This document shows positions 1 through 7,818 of a DNA stretch of 39,863 nt, in pieces. Every line of letters starts with the position of its first letter. Positions within the stretch are counted from its first letter, which is position 1. Below the pieces are notes generated by a model, which did not search any database, was not told where the DNA came from, and was given only the letters and a program-made list of their open reading frames with translations. Origin of the DNA: an uncultured Oscillospiraceae bacterium (lineage in GTDB: Bacteria; Bacillota; Clostridia; Oscillospirales; Oscillospiraceae); NCBI GenBank assembly GCA_958436045.1, contig CAUBIP010000004.1:1-39863 (forward strand). The letters run 5' to 3'. A program made the translations under genes and the position numbers.

Positions 1-1
1 C

Positions 2-79
2 TGCACCGGCTACCAGCAGCTCGTCGAAGCCATCCAAGACGCCGCCGTCCGCCTGTGCCGTGGCCCCATTGGAGGATAA
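2..79 (+). CDS. Molybdenum hydroxylase (xanthine/CO dehydrogenase-type) [2Fe-2S] small subunit, C-terminal fragment
   Basis: Only the last 25 codons are inside the window; the gene enters from the left edge and stops at TAA 77-79. The fragment begins CTGYQQLVEAIQDAA, which fits the C-terminal [2Fe-2S]-binding helical domain of XdhC/CoxS/HcrC-type small subunits, where the last cluster-binding Cys lies in a C-[RT]-C-T-G-Y context. The subunit passes electrons from the molybdopterin site to FAD in hydroxylases acting on purines or related heterocycles. An XdhC/CoxI-family maturation factor is encoded about 32 kb away in this window, which suits a functional Mo-hydroxylase in this genome. Identification rests on a short motif, so the exact enzyme (xanthine, nicotinate or other) cannot be told. 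Confidence 0.75.
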   Translation, partial: CTGYQQLVEAIQDAAVRLCRGPIGG

Positions 80-84
80 TTGCC

Positions 85-113
85 TTGTAATTTTCCCCCA
101 GGGCAGGTATAAT
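85..113 (+). promoter_or_regulatory. Candidate sigma-A promoter for the stand-alone LysR-type HTH gene
   Basis: TTGTAA (85-90), a 17-base spacer and a perfect TATAAT (108-113), starting 5 bases after the upstream stop codon. It gives a leader of about 30 bases before the ATG at 149, so the small HTH gene can be transcribed independently of the upstream Mo-hydroxylase gene. Confidence 0.65.
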
Positions 114-148
114 AATAATTATCTTCTGCATAAAAAGGGCGGTGCGGT

Positions 149-427
149 ATGGATCTGCGGAAATTAGAAGCGCTGGCTGTGGCGGTGGAGTTGGGCAGCT
201 TTACGAAGGCCGCCCAGCAGCTGGGCTACAGTCAATCGGGCCTGACCCATATGATGAACGCCCTGGAGCAGGAGATCGGCTTTTCCCTCCTCCTGCGCGA
301 CCACCGCGGCGTCCGGCTGACGGCGCAGGGCCGCCGCCTTTATCCGCAAATTCGCCAGCTGCTCTCAGCAAACCGGCAGCTGCAAAGCAGCATCGCCGCA
401 CTCCGTGCCTCGATGACGTTGGAATAG
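149..427 (+). CDS. Stand-alone LysR-type winged helix-turn-helix protein (no effector domain)
   Basis: This 92-residue protein matches only the N-terminal DNA-binding domain of LysR-type regulators. MDLRKLEALAVAVELGSF is the first helix, then comes the HTH FTKAAQQLGYSQSGLTHMM, the wing LLLRDHRGVRLTAQG, and the start of the linker helix RLYPQIRQLL. Full LysR proteins are about 300 residues with a periplasmic-binding-like effector domain. Here the frame stops at 427, and a strong terminator hairpin follows at 444, so no effector-domain remnant exists downstream. It has its own promoter and a purine-rich ribosome site (AAAGGGCGG), which argues for an expressed small regulator rather than a decaying pseudogene. 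Its position directly after a Mo-hydroxylase gene suggests it regulates that locus; ModE uses a related wHTH. The function is inferred. Confidence 0.7.
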   Translation: MDLRKLEALAVAVELGSFTKAAQQLGYSQSGLTHMMNALEQEIGFSLLLRDHRGVRLTAQGRRLYPQIRQLLSANRQLQSSIAALRASMTLE

Positions 428-443
428 TTTTGGAATAGAGCGC

Positions 444-476
444 AACCCCCCGCCGGGCAATGCCCGGCGGGGGGTT
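444..476. terminator. Bidirectional terminator-like hairpin between convergent genes
   Basis: A 15-bp perfect stem (444-458 with 462-476) with a 3-base loop, very GC-rich. It lies between the rightward LysR-type HTH gene and the leftward transporter gene. No long T-run follows on either strand, so termination strength is uncertain. Confidence 0.7.
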
Positions 477-503
477 ACAGGTCCGTGGATTGAAAATTTT
501 AAT

Positions 504-1427
504 TTAAATATCAAAGATTCCCAACAGCACGATGCCGATGACGACGCAGGCGATCATGCTATAGTGCTTCCAGGAGAGCCGCTCTTTCAGGAAGATCCGG
601 CTCCACACGACAGACAGGACGCAGTAAGCCGAGATGATCGGCGCAGCAAACATGACATGGCGGCTGTCCGCAATGGCATAGATATACGCAAACTGGCCGA
701 TGGTCTCACAGACGGCGCCGGTATATTTCGGCGCTTCCTCCCGGGGCAGCAGCTTCTGCCGCTTGATCCCCAGGACATAGATGGCACACAGAATACCGAC
801 AAACAGGAACGTCAGCTCATACGCCACATTGGCAGAGTCCTCATTGAGGACCTCCAGGACGCGGCTATCAGCAAAGGTACCCAGTGCATCCAGCAGGCAG
901 TAAATAACCGGCAGCAGAATCGCAACCCAGGATTTGGTATAAAAATAATTGGACTTTTCCTGCCGGGCATGGCGCAACGCGTCATCCTCCCGGGATTCGA
1001 CGACTCCCAGGCCAACGACACCCACGCACACCAAGGCCACCGCCGCCAGAACCAGCATCCGGCTCAGCCCCTGGATCTCCGCATCCAGCCCGCCGGTCAG
1101 CAGGCACAGCACCGCCACCAGCGCGCCGGAGGAATTGCAGATAGGCGAGGAGATGGACAGCTCGATAAACCGCAGCCCCAGGTACCCCATGGCCATGGAG
1201 AGAATGTACAGCGCCGACACCGGCAGATAGGTCAGGATGATCTGGAAATTGATCTCCACCCCGCCGACGAAAATTTCATACGCCGCATGCAGCCCCATCA
1301 CAACGCCGACGGCCATGACCATCTTCAGATGGCTGTACCGGTCCGATTGGCTGCGGCAACCGATTTTTGAAAACAGATCCGACCCGCTCCAAAACAGCAG
1401 CGCGGCCAGAGACAACCAAAACCACAT
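504..1427 (-). CDS. EamA/DMT-family membrane transporter
   Basis: A 307-residue protein of about ten hydrophobic segments arranged as two similar halves, the usual architecture of the drug/metabolite transporter (EamA) superfamily. It opens with MWFWLSLAALLFWSGSDLFSK and has a short hydrophilic stretch near the middle (ESREDDALRHARQEKSN) separating the halves. The C-terminal half has the family-like string AAPIISAYCVLSVVWSRIFLKERLSW, where the KERL segment before the last helix is typical. The start is supported by GAGGAAAG upstream of the ATG. It lies 31 bases downstream of the methionine gamma-lyase-like gene and is probably co-transcribed with it, so an amino acid or amine substrate is possible. 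The substrate cannot be read from the sequence. Confidence 0.8.
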   Translation of the reverse strand: MWFWLSLAALLFWSGSDLFSKIGCRSQSDRYSHLKMVMAVGVVMGLHAAYEIFVGGVEINFQIILTYLPVSALYILSMAMGYLGLRFIELSISSPICNSSGALVAVLCLLTGGLDAEIQGLSRMLVLAAVALVCVGVVGLGVVESREDDALRHARQEKSNYFYTKSWVAILLPVIYCLLDALGTFADSRVLEVLNEDSANVAYELTFLFVGILCAIYVLGIKRQKLLPREEAPKYTGAVCETIGQFAYIYAIADSRHVMFAAPIISAYCVLSVVWSRIFLKERLSWKHYSMIACVVIGIVLLGIFDI

Positions 1428-1458
1428 TTTTTCTCTTTCCTCTCTGTAATTCTTACGT

Positions 1459-2748
1459 TTATTTTAAGGTGACCAGCCCGGCATCTACCATCTTCTGCAG
1501 GCTCATCAGGATGCCCGTCTTGGCGTGATACCAGGTCAGGCCGCCCTGGAAATAGACGGCGTAGGGCGGGCGGATCGGCCCGTCGGCCGAGAGCTCGATG
1601 GAGCTGCCCTGGACAAACGCCCCCGCCGCCATAACGACCTCTGACTCATAGCCCGGCATGGCCCACGGCACAGGATCGACATAGCTGTCTACCGGTGCGG
1701 CGGCCTGGATGCCCTTGCAGAAGGCCAGCATGGCCTCCCGGGAGCCCAGCGTCACGGCTTGGATGATATCATAGCGGGGCTCCGACCCGTTGGGGATCAC
1801 CGGATAGCCCAGACTCTCATAGATATTGGCGGCAAAGATCGCGCCCTTGATTGCCCCGGAGACGACCGTCGGCGCCAAAAACAGCCCCTGGTACAAAGAC
1901 GGCAGCAGGCCCAGATTCGCACCGACCTCCTGGCCGAGGCCCGGGGCCGAGAGCCGGAAGGCGCAGCGGCTGACGCACGCCTTCGTCCCGCAGATATACC
2001 CGCCGATGGGCGCAAGGCCGCCGCCGGGATTTTTAATGAGACTGCCGACGACCATATCCGCCCCAAAATCGCTGGGCTCCTTCGTCTGGACAAATTCGCC
2101 GTAGCAGTTATCCACCATGCAGATCACATCCGGCTTGACGCTTTTGCAGAAGGCGATCAGCTCGCCGATCTGCTCGACGCTGAACGTCGGCCGGGTGGCA
2201 TAGCCCTTGGAGCGCTGGATGGTGACCAGCTTCGTCTTTTCGCCGATGGCCGCCCGGATGGCCGGGTAGTCAAATGTACCGTTGGGCAGCAAATCCACCT
2301 GCCGGTAGCTGACACCGTATTCCTTCAAGGAGCAAGGGCTCTCGCGAATGCCGATGACCTCCTCCAGCGTATCATACGGACCGCCCACCGGGGAGAGCAG
2401 CTCATCCCCCGGCAGCAGATTGGCCGACAGCGCCACCGTCAGCGCATGGGTGCCGCAGGTGATCTGGGGCCGCACCAGGGCCGCCTCCGTATGGAAGCAG
2501 TCGGCATAGACCTGCTCCAGCCGGTCCCGGCCCAGGTCGTCATAGCCGTAGCCCGTTGTGGCGGCAAAGCAGGTGGCATTGACCCGGTTTTTCTGCATCG
2601 CATGCAGGACCTTCGCCTGATTGTGCTCCGCCACCCGGTCCACCTCTGCAAACCGCTCGGTCAGCCGGTCCAGCACCGCCTCACCGTAGGCAAATACCGC
2701 CGGGCTGATGCCCATTTTTTCATATTGCAGTTCCATTTCCCGATCCAT
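1459..2748 (-). CDS. Methionine gamma-lyase-family (YnbB / 'aluminum resistance' family) PLP enzyme
   Basis: A 429-residue fold-type I PLP enzyme. The PLP lysine is in SLIKNPGGG (K239). Upstream signatures are MVDNCYGEF, holding the Asp that binds the PLP ring nitrogen, and the cofactor-phosphate region QITCGTHALTVAL. The whole length follows the YnbB/Met_gamma_lyase (PF06838) family, often misnamed 'aluminum resistance protein' and found near glnA or hfq in Firmicutes. Its in vivo substrate is not firmly established; a C-S lyase or related amino-acid reaction is likely. ATG 2748 has GAGGGG nine bases upstream. It lies 6 bases after the AbrB-like gene and 31 before the EamA transporter, which suggests one operon. 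No residues appear to be missing. Confidence 0.85.
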   Translation of the reverse strand: MDREMELQYEKMGISPAVFAYGEAVLDRLTERFAEVDRVAEHNQAKVLHAMQKNRVNATCFAATTGYGYDDLGRDRLEQVYADCFHTEAALVRPQITCGTHALTVALSANLLPGDELLSPVGGPYDTLEEVIGIRESPCSLKEYGVSYRQVDLLPNGTFDYPAIRAAIGEKTKLVTIQRSKGYATRPTFSVEQIGELIAFCKSVKPDVICMVDNCYGEFVQTKEPSDFGADMVVGSLIKNPGGGLAPIGGYICGTKACVSRCAFRLSAPGLGQEVGANLGLLPSLYQGLFLAPTVVSGAIKGAIFAANIYESLGYPVIPNGSEPRYDIIQAVTLGSREAMLAFCKGIQAAAPVDSYVDPVPWAMPGYESEVVMAAGAFVQGSSIELSADGPIRPPYAVYFQGGLTWYHAKTGILMSLQKMVDAGLVTLK

Positions 2749-2754
2749 TTGCGC

Positions 2755-3012
2755 TTACCCCTCTTCCTCCAAATGCTGGCTCGGATTGACCCGCTCCAAA
2801 ACCTGGCACGCCAGATCGTTCACGACCTCCGGCTTTGTGATGACAATGCCGCTCTCCTCATCGCCCAGAAGCAACAGTGTATCGCCCGGCTGGATGCCAA
2901 ACAGCGCCCGCGCCTGCTTTGGAATGACGATCTGGCCCTTATCGCCGACCCGCGCCGTGCCAAATATATGCTTTCCCTTGGGCATACCCAACCGATGCTT
3001 TCCCCGCGGCAC
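2755..3012 (-). CDS. AbrB/MazE/SpoVT-family DNA-binding protein
   Basis: An 85-residue protein with one swapped-hairpin AbrB domain at about residues 20-62: TARVGDKGQIVIPKQARALFGIQPGDTLLLLGDE, with the classic GQIVIPK and GD-L-L turns. This family makes dimeric beta-barrel DNA-binding domains, as in transition-state regulators and antitoxins. The start is a GTG at 3012 with GGGAGGT eight bases upstream; a second possible start (MPKGKH) lies nine codons in. No toxin gene is adjacent. Instead it heads the apparent operon with the YnbB-like enzyme (6-base gap) and the EamA transporter, so it is more likely a local regulator than an antitoxin. This role is inferred from position. Confidence 0.8.
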   Translation of the reverse strand: MPRGKHRLGMPKGKHIFGTARVGDKGQIVIPKQARALFGIQPGDTLLLLGDEESGIVITKPEVVNDLACQVLERVNPSQHLEEEG

Positions 3013-3142
3013 AGGCCGTCACCTCCCGTTACAGTTAAAACAGTAATATAAATAGAAAAGAATATCGCAGAAGAAATTCCCACTTTTCCTACTTCTCCAA
3101 CAAATAGTACCCGATTTTCTGCCATCTGTCAACCATAAAAAG

Positions 3143-3173
3143 CAGCGCCGCCAGGGTTTCCCCAGCGGCGTTG
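3143..3173 (-). terminator. Terminator of the TIGR04255-like gene
   Basis: A 9-bp stem (3143-3151 with 3165-3173, one wobble pair). On the minus strand it is followed by GCTTTTTATGG, giving the T-run of an intrinsic terminator. It lies just past the stop of the 3203-3988 gene. The rest of the 3013-3202 gap is AT-rich and holds no convincing promoter for the AbrB-like gene. Confidence 0.75.
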
Positions 3174-3202
3174 TGCGTTATAGGTTCTGTTTTCGTCCCG
3201 CG

Positions 3203-3988
3203 TTACGGCTGCATCGGGTCCATGGCCTCGTGCAGTGCAGGCGTGATGGCCCCGCGGAAGATGCTGTCTGCCTGCAGGTGCGCCGTCTGCAGTGCGGCAG
3301 CGGCGTGGGGCGCTTCGACCTGGCCGCTCATATAAATATCCAGGTCCAGGATAAACACGGCCTCCTTCTGCTCCTGCTGTGTGCGCAGGTCCTTCCGCTG
3401 CATCATCGCCGGGGCGGACTGGATCTTCGCCCGGCAGCCGCCGGCCAGCGGCAAATCGTACCGCTGCCCCTCGCCCATAACGCCCTGCTCCTTCATATCC
3501 GGCTCAGCAAGCAAGCCCAGGAATCCCGGCTGCAGCAGCTCGCGCCACTGGGCCCCCTCCAGCTCCAGCGCACGGCGGGAGATGGAATTGATAAACCGCA
3601 GGCCCACTCGTTCAAAATACGTTGGCTGATACAGCCGGATAAACGCCGCTAAAACCTTATCCAGCCGCTTGGCAAAGTCTTCCCAACGGGTATAGTGATT
3701 GGTCGACAGGCTGATAAAATTCTTGGTCAGGTTCACCTTCCAGTGGTTGTCCTTGGCCAGAAATTGATAATTCGGCTGCGTCCCCTGGGGCACCAGCTTT
3801 CCGCCCTCCTTCCGGGGCGGCAGATTCTCCATCCGCTGGGAGAATTGGGGGTAGTCGCCCCGGATGGCCTCCTGAAACTGGGCCGGCGCCTGCGCGTCAA
3901 TGCGCAAAATCGCAGGAAAACGCAGCTGGCAGATCACTTCGATCAGCGGACTGCGGCGATAAATGCAGCGATCTTCATAAGAAAACAT
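3203..3988 (-). CDS. TIGR04255-family protein of unknown function
   Basis: A 261-residue protein. The N-terminus MFSYEDRCIYRRSPLIEVIC continuing QLRFPAILRI is the hallmark of the TIGR04255 family: a P-L-[IV]-E-V-x-C-Q-[IL]-R-F motif near the start, then a long sequence with a W-x-x-F segment and a conserved RVGLRFIN-type strand (here YFERVGLRFINSIS). Members are sporadically distributed in bacteria and archaea and have no established biochemical role. ATG 3988 is chosen over an upstream in-frame GTG (4003) because that GTG is part of the ribosome site GAGGTG, seven bases before the ATG. A leftward promoter (TTGCAT/TATACT) lies 33-60 bases upstream. It is monocistronic, with its own terminator. 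Confidence 0.75.
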   Translation of the reverse strand: MFSYEDRCIYRRSPLIEVICQLRFPAILRIDAQAPAQFQEAIRGDYPQFSQRMENLPPRKEGGKLVPQGTQPNYQFLAKDNHWKVNLTKNFISLSTNHYTRWEDFAKRLDKVLAAFIRLYQPTYFERVGLRFINSISRRALELEGAQWRELLQPGFLGLLAEPDMKEQGVMGEGQRYDLPLAGGCRAKIQSAPAMMQRKDLRTQQEQKEAVFILDLDIYMSGQVEAPHAAAALQTAHLQADSIFRGAITPALHEAMDPMQP

Positions 3989-4020
3989 AAAAACGCACCT
4001 CACACTCCGTTTTTTCTTTT

Positions 4021-4048
4021 AGTATAACGGCTTTTTGCAAAAATGCAA
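4021..4048 (-). promoter_or_regulatory. Candidate sigma-A promoter for the TIGR04255-like gene
   Basis: On the minus strand: TTGCAT (4043-4048), 16-base spacer, TATACT (4021-4026). It diverges from the nrdG promoter about 50 bases away, so the two transcripts start back to back. Confidence 0.6.
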
Positions 4049-4075
4049 ACCATTTTCCATTCTCCGCGCGGCTAC

Positions 4076-4104
4076 TTGTGGTTTTTCCCGGAAGCTGGTA
4101 TAAT
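4076..4104 (+). promoter_or_regulatory. Candidate sigma-A promoter for the nrdG-dut group
   Basis: TTGTGG (4076-4081), 17-base spacer, perfect TATAAT (4099-4104), giving a leader of about 45 bases before the nrdG ATG. Confidence 0.7.
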
Positions 4105-4154
4105 AACAAAAAATCAGCGGGTAAGATCGCCGCGTGGGAATTGAGGAACGCATC

Positions 4155-4709
4155 ATGTATTATTCTGTGATCAAAAATTGCGACATCGCCAATGGCCCGG
4201 GGGTGCGGGTCGTGCTGTTCGTCTCCGGCTGCCGGCACCACTGCCCCGGCTGCTTTCAGCCCCAGACCTGGGACTTTTCCTACGGCCAGCCCTTCACCCA
4301 GGACACGGTGGATGAGCTTCTGTGGCTCCTGCAGCCGGATTACATCGCTGGGCTGACATTGCTGGGCGGCGAGCCCATGGAGCCGGAGAACCAGCCGGCC
4401 CTGCTGGAGCTGGTCCGGCAGGTCAAGCAATCTTACCCGGAAAAGAACATCTGGTGCTTCTCCGGCTATCTCTACGATGACCTTGCCGCCGGGAAAATCG
4501 GCGACGGCGCCGTCACCCGGGCGCTGCTCAGCCTGGTGGATGTCCTGGTGGATGGGGAATTTATCCTTGCCAGAAAAAAGCTGCAGCTGCGCTTCCGCGG
4601 CTCAGAAAACCAGCGCCTGATCGACCTGCGCAAAACAGAACAGGCCGGGCATGTCGTGCTTTGGACCGATGAAAAGGAGGGGGAAAAAACATGCAAACGC
4701 TCCGTGTAA
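4155..4709 (+). CDS. nrdG: Anaerobic ribonucleoside-triphosphate reductase activating protein
   Basis: A 184-residue radical SAM protein that installs the glycyl radical on class III ribonucleotide reductase (NrdD). The [4Fe-4S] motif is C26-RHH-C30-PG-C33 after the N-terminal MYYSVIKNCDIANGPGVRVV, which matches NrdG closely. GGEP (LLGGEPM), the SAM-binding motif, follows, then the YSGY-like GYLYDDL region. ATG 4155 is preferred over the upstream GTG 4134 because GAGGAA sits six bases before it and NrdG proteins begin at this point. No nrdD lies beside it, unlike many nrdDG operons. The 3' end overlaps dut by 19 bases, linking radical-based dNTP synthesis with dUTP removal. Confidence 0.93.
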   Translation: MYYSVIKNCDIANGPGVRVVLFVSGCRHHCPGCFQPQTWDFSYGQPFTQDTVDELLWLLQPDYIAGLTLLGGEPMEPENQPALLELVRQVKQSYPEKNIWCFSGYLYDDLAAGKIGDGAVTRALLSLVDVLVDGEFILARKKLQLRFRGSENQRLIDLRKTEQAGHVVLWTDEKEGEKTCKRSV

Positions 4710-5131
4710 AATGCCTGCGTACCGGCGCAAAGCCGCCGCACTATGCCTCCGCCAGCGCGGCCGGGGCGGATCTTTACGCCTGCCTGGACACTCCGGTGGC
4801 CATCGCCCCGGGCCAGACGGCCTTCCTCCCCACCGGCATCGCCCTGGAGATTCCCGCAGGCTTTGCCGGGCTGATCTACGCCCGCAGCGGCCTGGCCTGT
4901 AAGCAGGGCCTGGCCCCGGCCAATAAAGTCGGCGTCATTGATCCGGATTACCGGGGCGAAGTCCTCATCGCGCTGCACAATCACAGCGACGCAGTCCGCA
5001 CCGTCGAGCCCGGCGACCGCATCGCCCAGCTCATTCTGACCCCGTATCTGACGGCGGACTTCCAACTCGCCGAGGACCTGACCGAAACGGACCGGGGTCC
5101 TGGCGGCTTCGGTTCCACCGGCGGCAAGTAA
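4691..5131 (+). CDS. dut: Deoxyuridine 5'-triphosphate nucleotidohydrolase (dUTPase)
   Basis: A 146-residue trimeric dUTPase that hydrolyses dUTP to dUMP and PPi, preventing uracil incorporation and feeding dTMP synthesis. All five family motifs are visible in order: I GADLYA, II ARSGLA (phosphate-binding Ser), III GVIDPDYRGEV (Asp positions the water, Tyr lines the uracil pocket), IV GDRIAQLIL and the C-terminal V RGPGGFGSTG arm. ATG 4691 has AAAAGGAGGGG just upstream, inside the end of nrdG. The overlap suggests translational coupling. A dCMP deaminase encoded elsewhere in this window supplies dUMP by a second route. Confidence 0.95.
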   Translation: MQTLRVKCLRTGAKPPHYASASAAGADLYACLDTPVAIAPGQTAFLPTGIALEIPAGFAGLIYARSGLACKQGLAPANKVGVIDPDYRGEVLIALHNHSDAVRTVEPGDRIAQLILTPYLTADFQLAEDLTETDRGPGGFGSTGGK

Positions 5132-5142
5132 AGGAGCGCGCG

Positions 5143-7023
5143 ATGCAGGAATTTTTACCCATCTCCCGGCGCGATATGGCCGCCCGGGGTTGGAGTCAAT
5201 GCGATTTCGTCTATATCATCGGCGACGCCTACGTCGATCACCCGTCCTTTGGCCACGCCATCATCAGCCGGGTGCTGGAGCACGCAGGCTATAAGGTCGG
5301 CATTCTCTCCCAGCCGGATTGGCGGGACCCGGACTCCATCACTACCCTGGGGGAGCCGCGGCTTGGCTTTCTCGTTACCGGCGGCAATATGGACTCCATG
5401 GTCAATCACTATACCGTCTCCCATCACCATCGGAAGACCGACGCCTTTACCCCCGGCGGTGTCGGCGGGAAGCGCCCGGATTACGCGACGATCGTCTACT
5501 GTAACCTCATCCGCCAGCGCTACCGGCATACACCCATCCTCATCGGCGGCATTGAGGCAAGTCTCCGCCGCCTGGGGCATTACGACTACTGGTCCGACAA
5601 GGTCAAGCGCTCCATTTTGCTCGACAGTCAGGCAGATCTGCTGCTCTACGGCATGGGCGAGCGCAGCATCGTCGCCGTGGCAGATGCGCTGAACGATGGC
5701 CTGTCCCCCAGCGAAATCACCTACATTGAGGGCACCTGCTACAAGACAAAGGACATTACCGACGGGCGGCAATATCTCCAGCTGCCGGAATTTGCGGAGA
5801 TCAGCGCAAACAAAAAAGCCTATGCCCGCAGCTTTTCCCTGCAATATGCCAATACCGATCCCTTTTCCGGCAAGCGCTTGGCGGAGCGTTACCCCGGCGG
5901 CGTCTACGTCGTGCAGAATCCGCCGCAGAAGCCCCTGTCCCAGCAGGAGATGGACGCCGTCTATGCCCTGCCCTACTGCCGGAACTATCACCCCAGCTAT
6001 GAAAAGCTGGGGGGCGTCCCGGCGCTGCAGGAGGTCAAATTCAGCCTGGTCTCCAACCGGGGCTGCTTCGGCGGCTGCAGCTTCTGCGCCCTGACCTTCC
6101 ACCAGGGCCGCATCGTCCAGACGCGAAGCCACGAATCCATCCTGGCCGAGGCGCGGCACATGACGGAAGATCCGGCCTTCAAGGGCTATATTCACGATGT
6201 CGGCGGCCCCACGGCAAATTTTCGCCAGCCCGCCTGTCAAAAGCAGCTGACCCACGGCGCCTGCCCCCACAAGCAGTGTCTCTTCCCCGCCCCCTGCAAA
6301 AATCTGCAGGCCGATCACAGTGACTATCTCCAGCTCCTGCGAAAGCTGCGGAAGCTGCCGGGAGTCAAAAAGGTCTTCATCCGCAGCGGCATCCGGTTTG
6401 ACTATCTTCTGGCCGACCATAAAACGCCGTTTTTCAAGGAGCTGGTAAAGTACCATGTCTCCGGGCAGCTCAAGGTCGCACCGGAGCATGTCAGCGCCCC
6501 AGTGCTGCAGAATATGGGCAAGCCTGCCCACGAGGTTTATCTGGAATTTCTCGCCCAGTACCGGCGCATCAACCAGCAACTGGGCATGAAGCAGTATGTC
6601 GTCCCGTACCTGATGTCCTCTCATCCGGGCAGCACGATGCGGGAGGCGGTGGAGCTGGCGCTCTATGTCAAAAGCCTGGGCTATATGCCCGAACAGGTGC
6701 AGGATTTTTACCCCACCCCGGCGACGGTCTCCACCACGATGTACTACACCGGGCTTGACCCCCGCACAATGCAGCCGGTCTATGTTCCCCGCAGCGCCCA
6801 TGAAAAAAACATGCAGCGAGCCCTGCTCCAGTACCAGGACCCGAAGAATTACCGTCTCGCCCTGGAGGCGCTGCACGCCGCACACCGGGAGGACCTAATT
6901 GGCACCGGCCCCGGCTGCCTGCTCCCGCCCCCGGGCGCAAAACGCGCCGCCCCGGTCAAAAAGCCAAAAACGACACGCCCCGTTCCGGAAAAGCGTCTGC
7001 ATAAAGCCAAGCGGCACCGCTGA
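5143..7023 (+). CDS. YgiQ-family radical SAM protein
   Basis: A 626-residue protein of the YgiQ/UPF0313 family. The N-terminal half, with DAYVDHPSFGHAIISRVLE and LVTGGNMDSMVNHYT, is the B12-binding-like domain characteristic of the family. The radical SAM cluster motif is C308-FGG-C312-SF-C315 in SNRGCFGGCSFCALTFHQGR. A second Cys-rich stretch, about residues 365-385 (C-x7-C-x4-C-x5-C), is the usual YgiQ insertion. The C-terminal tail is basic (KKPKTTRPVPEKRLHKAKRH). Family members are common in bacteria but have no settled reaction. It starts 12 bases after dut, with AAGGAGCG as ribosome site, and is probably part of the same transcript. Confidence 0.9.
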   Translation: MQEFLPISRRDMAARGWSQCDFVYIIGDAYVDHPSFGHAIISRVLEHAGYKVGILSQPDWRDPDSITTLGEPRLGFLVTGGNMDSMVNHYTVSHHHRKTDAFTPGGVGGKRPDYATIVYCNLIRQRYRHTPILIGGIEASLRRLGHYDYWSDKVKRSILLDSQADLLLYGMGERSIVAVADALNDGLSPSEITYIEGTCYKTKDITDGRQYLQLPEFAEISANKKAYARSFSLQYANTDPFSGKRLAERYPGGVYVVQNPPQKPLSQQEMDAVYALPYCRNYHPSYEKLGGVPALQEVKFSLVSNRGCFGGCSFCALTFHQGRIVQTRSHESILAEARHMTEDPAFKGYIHDVGGPTANFRQPACQKQLTHGACPHKQCLFPAPCKNLQADHSDYLQLLRKLRKLPGVKKVFIRSGIRFDYLLADHKTPFFKELVKYHVSGQLKVAPEHVSAPVLQNMGKPAHEVYLEFLAQYRRINQQLGMKQYVVPYLMSSHPGSTMREAVELALYVKSLGYMPEQVQDFYPTPATVSTTMYYTGLDPRTMQPVYVPRSAHEKNMQRALLQYQDPKNYRLALEALHAAHREDLIGTGPGCLLPPPGAKRAAPVKKPKTTRPVPEKRLHKAKRHR

Positions 7024-7117
7024 CCGCGTCGCGCTCCGCCGCAGCGGGGCGCTGCGCGCATATTGCCCCTGTTTTCCGAATATAGATTCCCCAGATGAAC
7101 AAAATGAGGTGGGAGCT

Positions 7118-7747
7118 ATGGAAAACACTGCCAACCGCATCGACCTACGGGGCGATCTTGTCGCATTGCCGGTGCTGTCGCACGAGAACCACGGGCAAAG
7201 GTTTTATCGTTTTTTTCTGGATGTGGCGCGCCTGTCGGGCACGGCGGACCGTCTGCCGATCATCGCCGCCCAGTCTGTTTTAGAGGAGATGGACCTTTCC
7301 GCAGGCAGCCGCATCACCGTCACCGGCCAGGTCCGGTCTTACCACGTGCGGACAGAGGCCCGGCGTAAGCTACTGCTTTTCGTCTACGCCCAGAGCCTGC
7401 AGACCAGCGACGCCGCGCCGCTCAACGATGTCTTTCTCTCCGGCACGATCTGCAAGCCGCCGGTCTGCCGGCGCACCCCCCTGGGACGACAGATCTGCGA
7501 TGTCATCCTGGCCGTTCCCCGCCCCTACCGGCGGGCGGACTATCTGCCCTGCATTTTATGGGGGCGGAACGCCGCCGAAGCTGCGGCAGCTGCCGTCGGC
7601 GATGAATTGGAGCTGACCGGCCGTCTGCAAAGCCGCCAGTATACCAAGCGTCTGGGCGAGACGATGGAGATCCGCACCGCCTATGAGGTCTCCGCCCTCT
7701 CCTCCCATGTTTTGGAGTATTTCTCCCTGGAGGACTCCGCAGAATAA
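7118..7747 (+). CDS. Two-OB-fold single-stranded-DNA-binding-like protein
   Basis: A 209-residue protein with two tandem OB-like units. The first, about residues 8-100, starts IDLRGDLVALPVLSHENHGQ and contains FYRFFLDVARLSG, followed by SRITVTGQVRSY. The second, about residues 108-200, starts NDVFLSGTICKPPVCRRTP, then GRQICDVILAVPRP, YLPCILWGRNA and DELELTGRLQSRQY. The second half reads like a classic SSB/PriB core (G-x-[IV]-x2-P-x5-T-x2-G, then the W-G-x-x-A turn). Ordinary SSB has one OB fold and an acidic tail, and this protein lacks a DDDIPF-like tail, so it is not the replicative SSB. The ATG 7118 start follows GAGGTGGGAG; the frame is open for 73 more codons upstream, but that part has no such support. 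Confidence 0.7.
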   Translation: MENTANRIDLRGDLVALPVLSHENHGQRFYRFFLDVARLSGTADRLPIIAAQSVLEEMDLSAGSRITVTGQVRSYHVRTEARRKLLLFVYAQSLQTSDAAPLNDVFLSGTICKPPVCRRTPLGRQICDVILAVPRPYRRADYLPCILWGRNAAEAAAAAVGDELELTGRLQSRQYTKRLGETMEIRTAYEVSALSSHVLEYFSLEDSAE

Positions 7748-7750
7748 TGC

Positions 7751-7805
7751 AAAAAACCGTACCGCGTTCCGGCATCCCAGCCTGTGCGGTACGGTTTTTG
7801 GTTTT
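7751..7805. terminator. Bidirectional intrinsic terminator
   Basis: A 13-14-bp stem (7752-7764 with 7786-7799) whose outer ends are A-run and T-run, so either strand gives a hairpin followed by U residues. It serves the rightward SSB-like gene and the leftward DUF2812-like gene. Confidence 0.85.
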
Positions 7806-7818
7806 AACGGTCGCGCCG

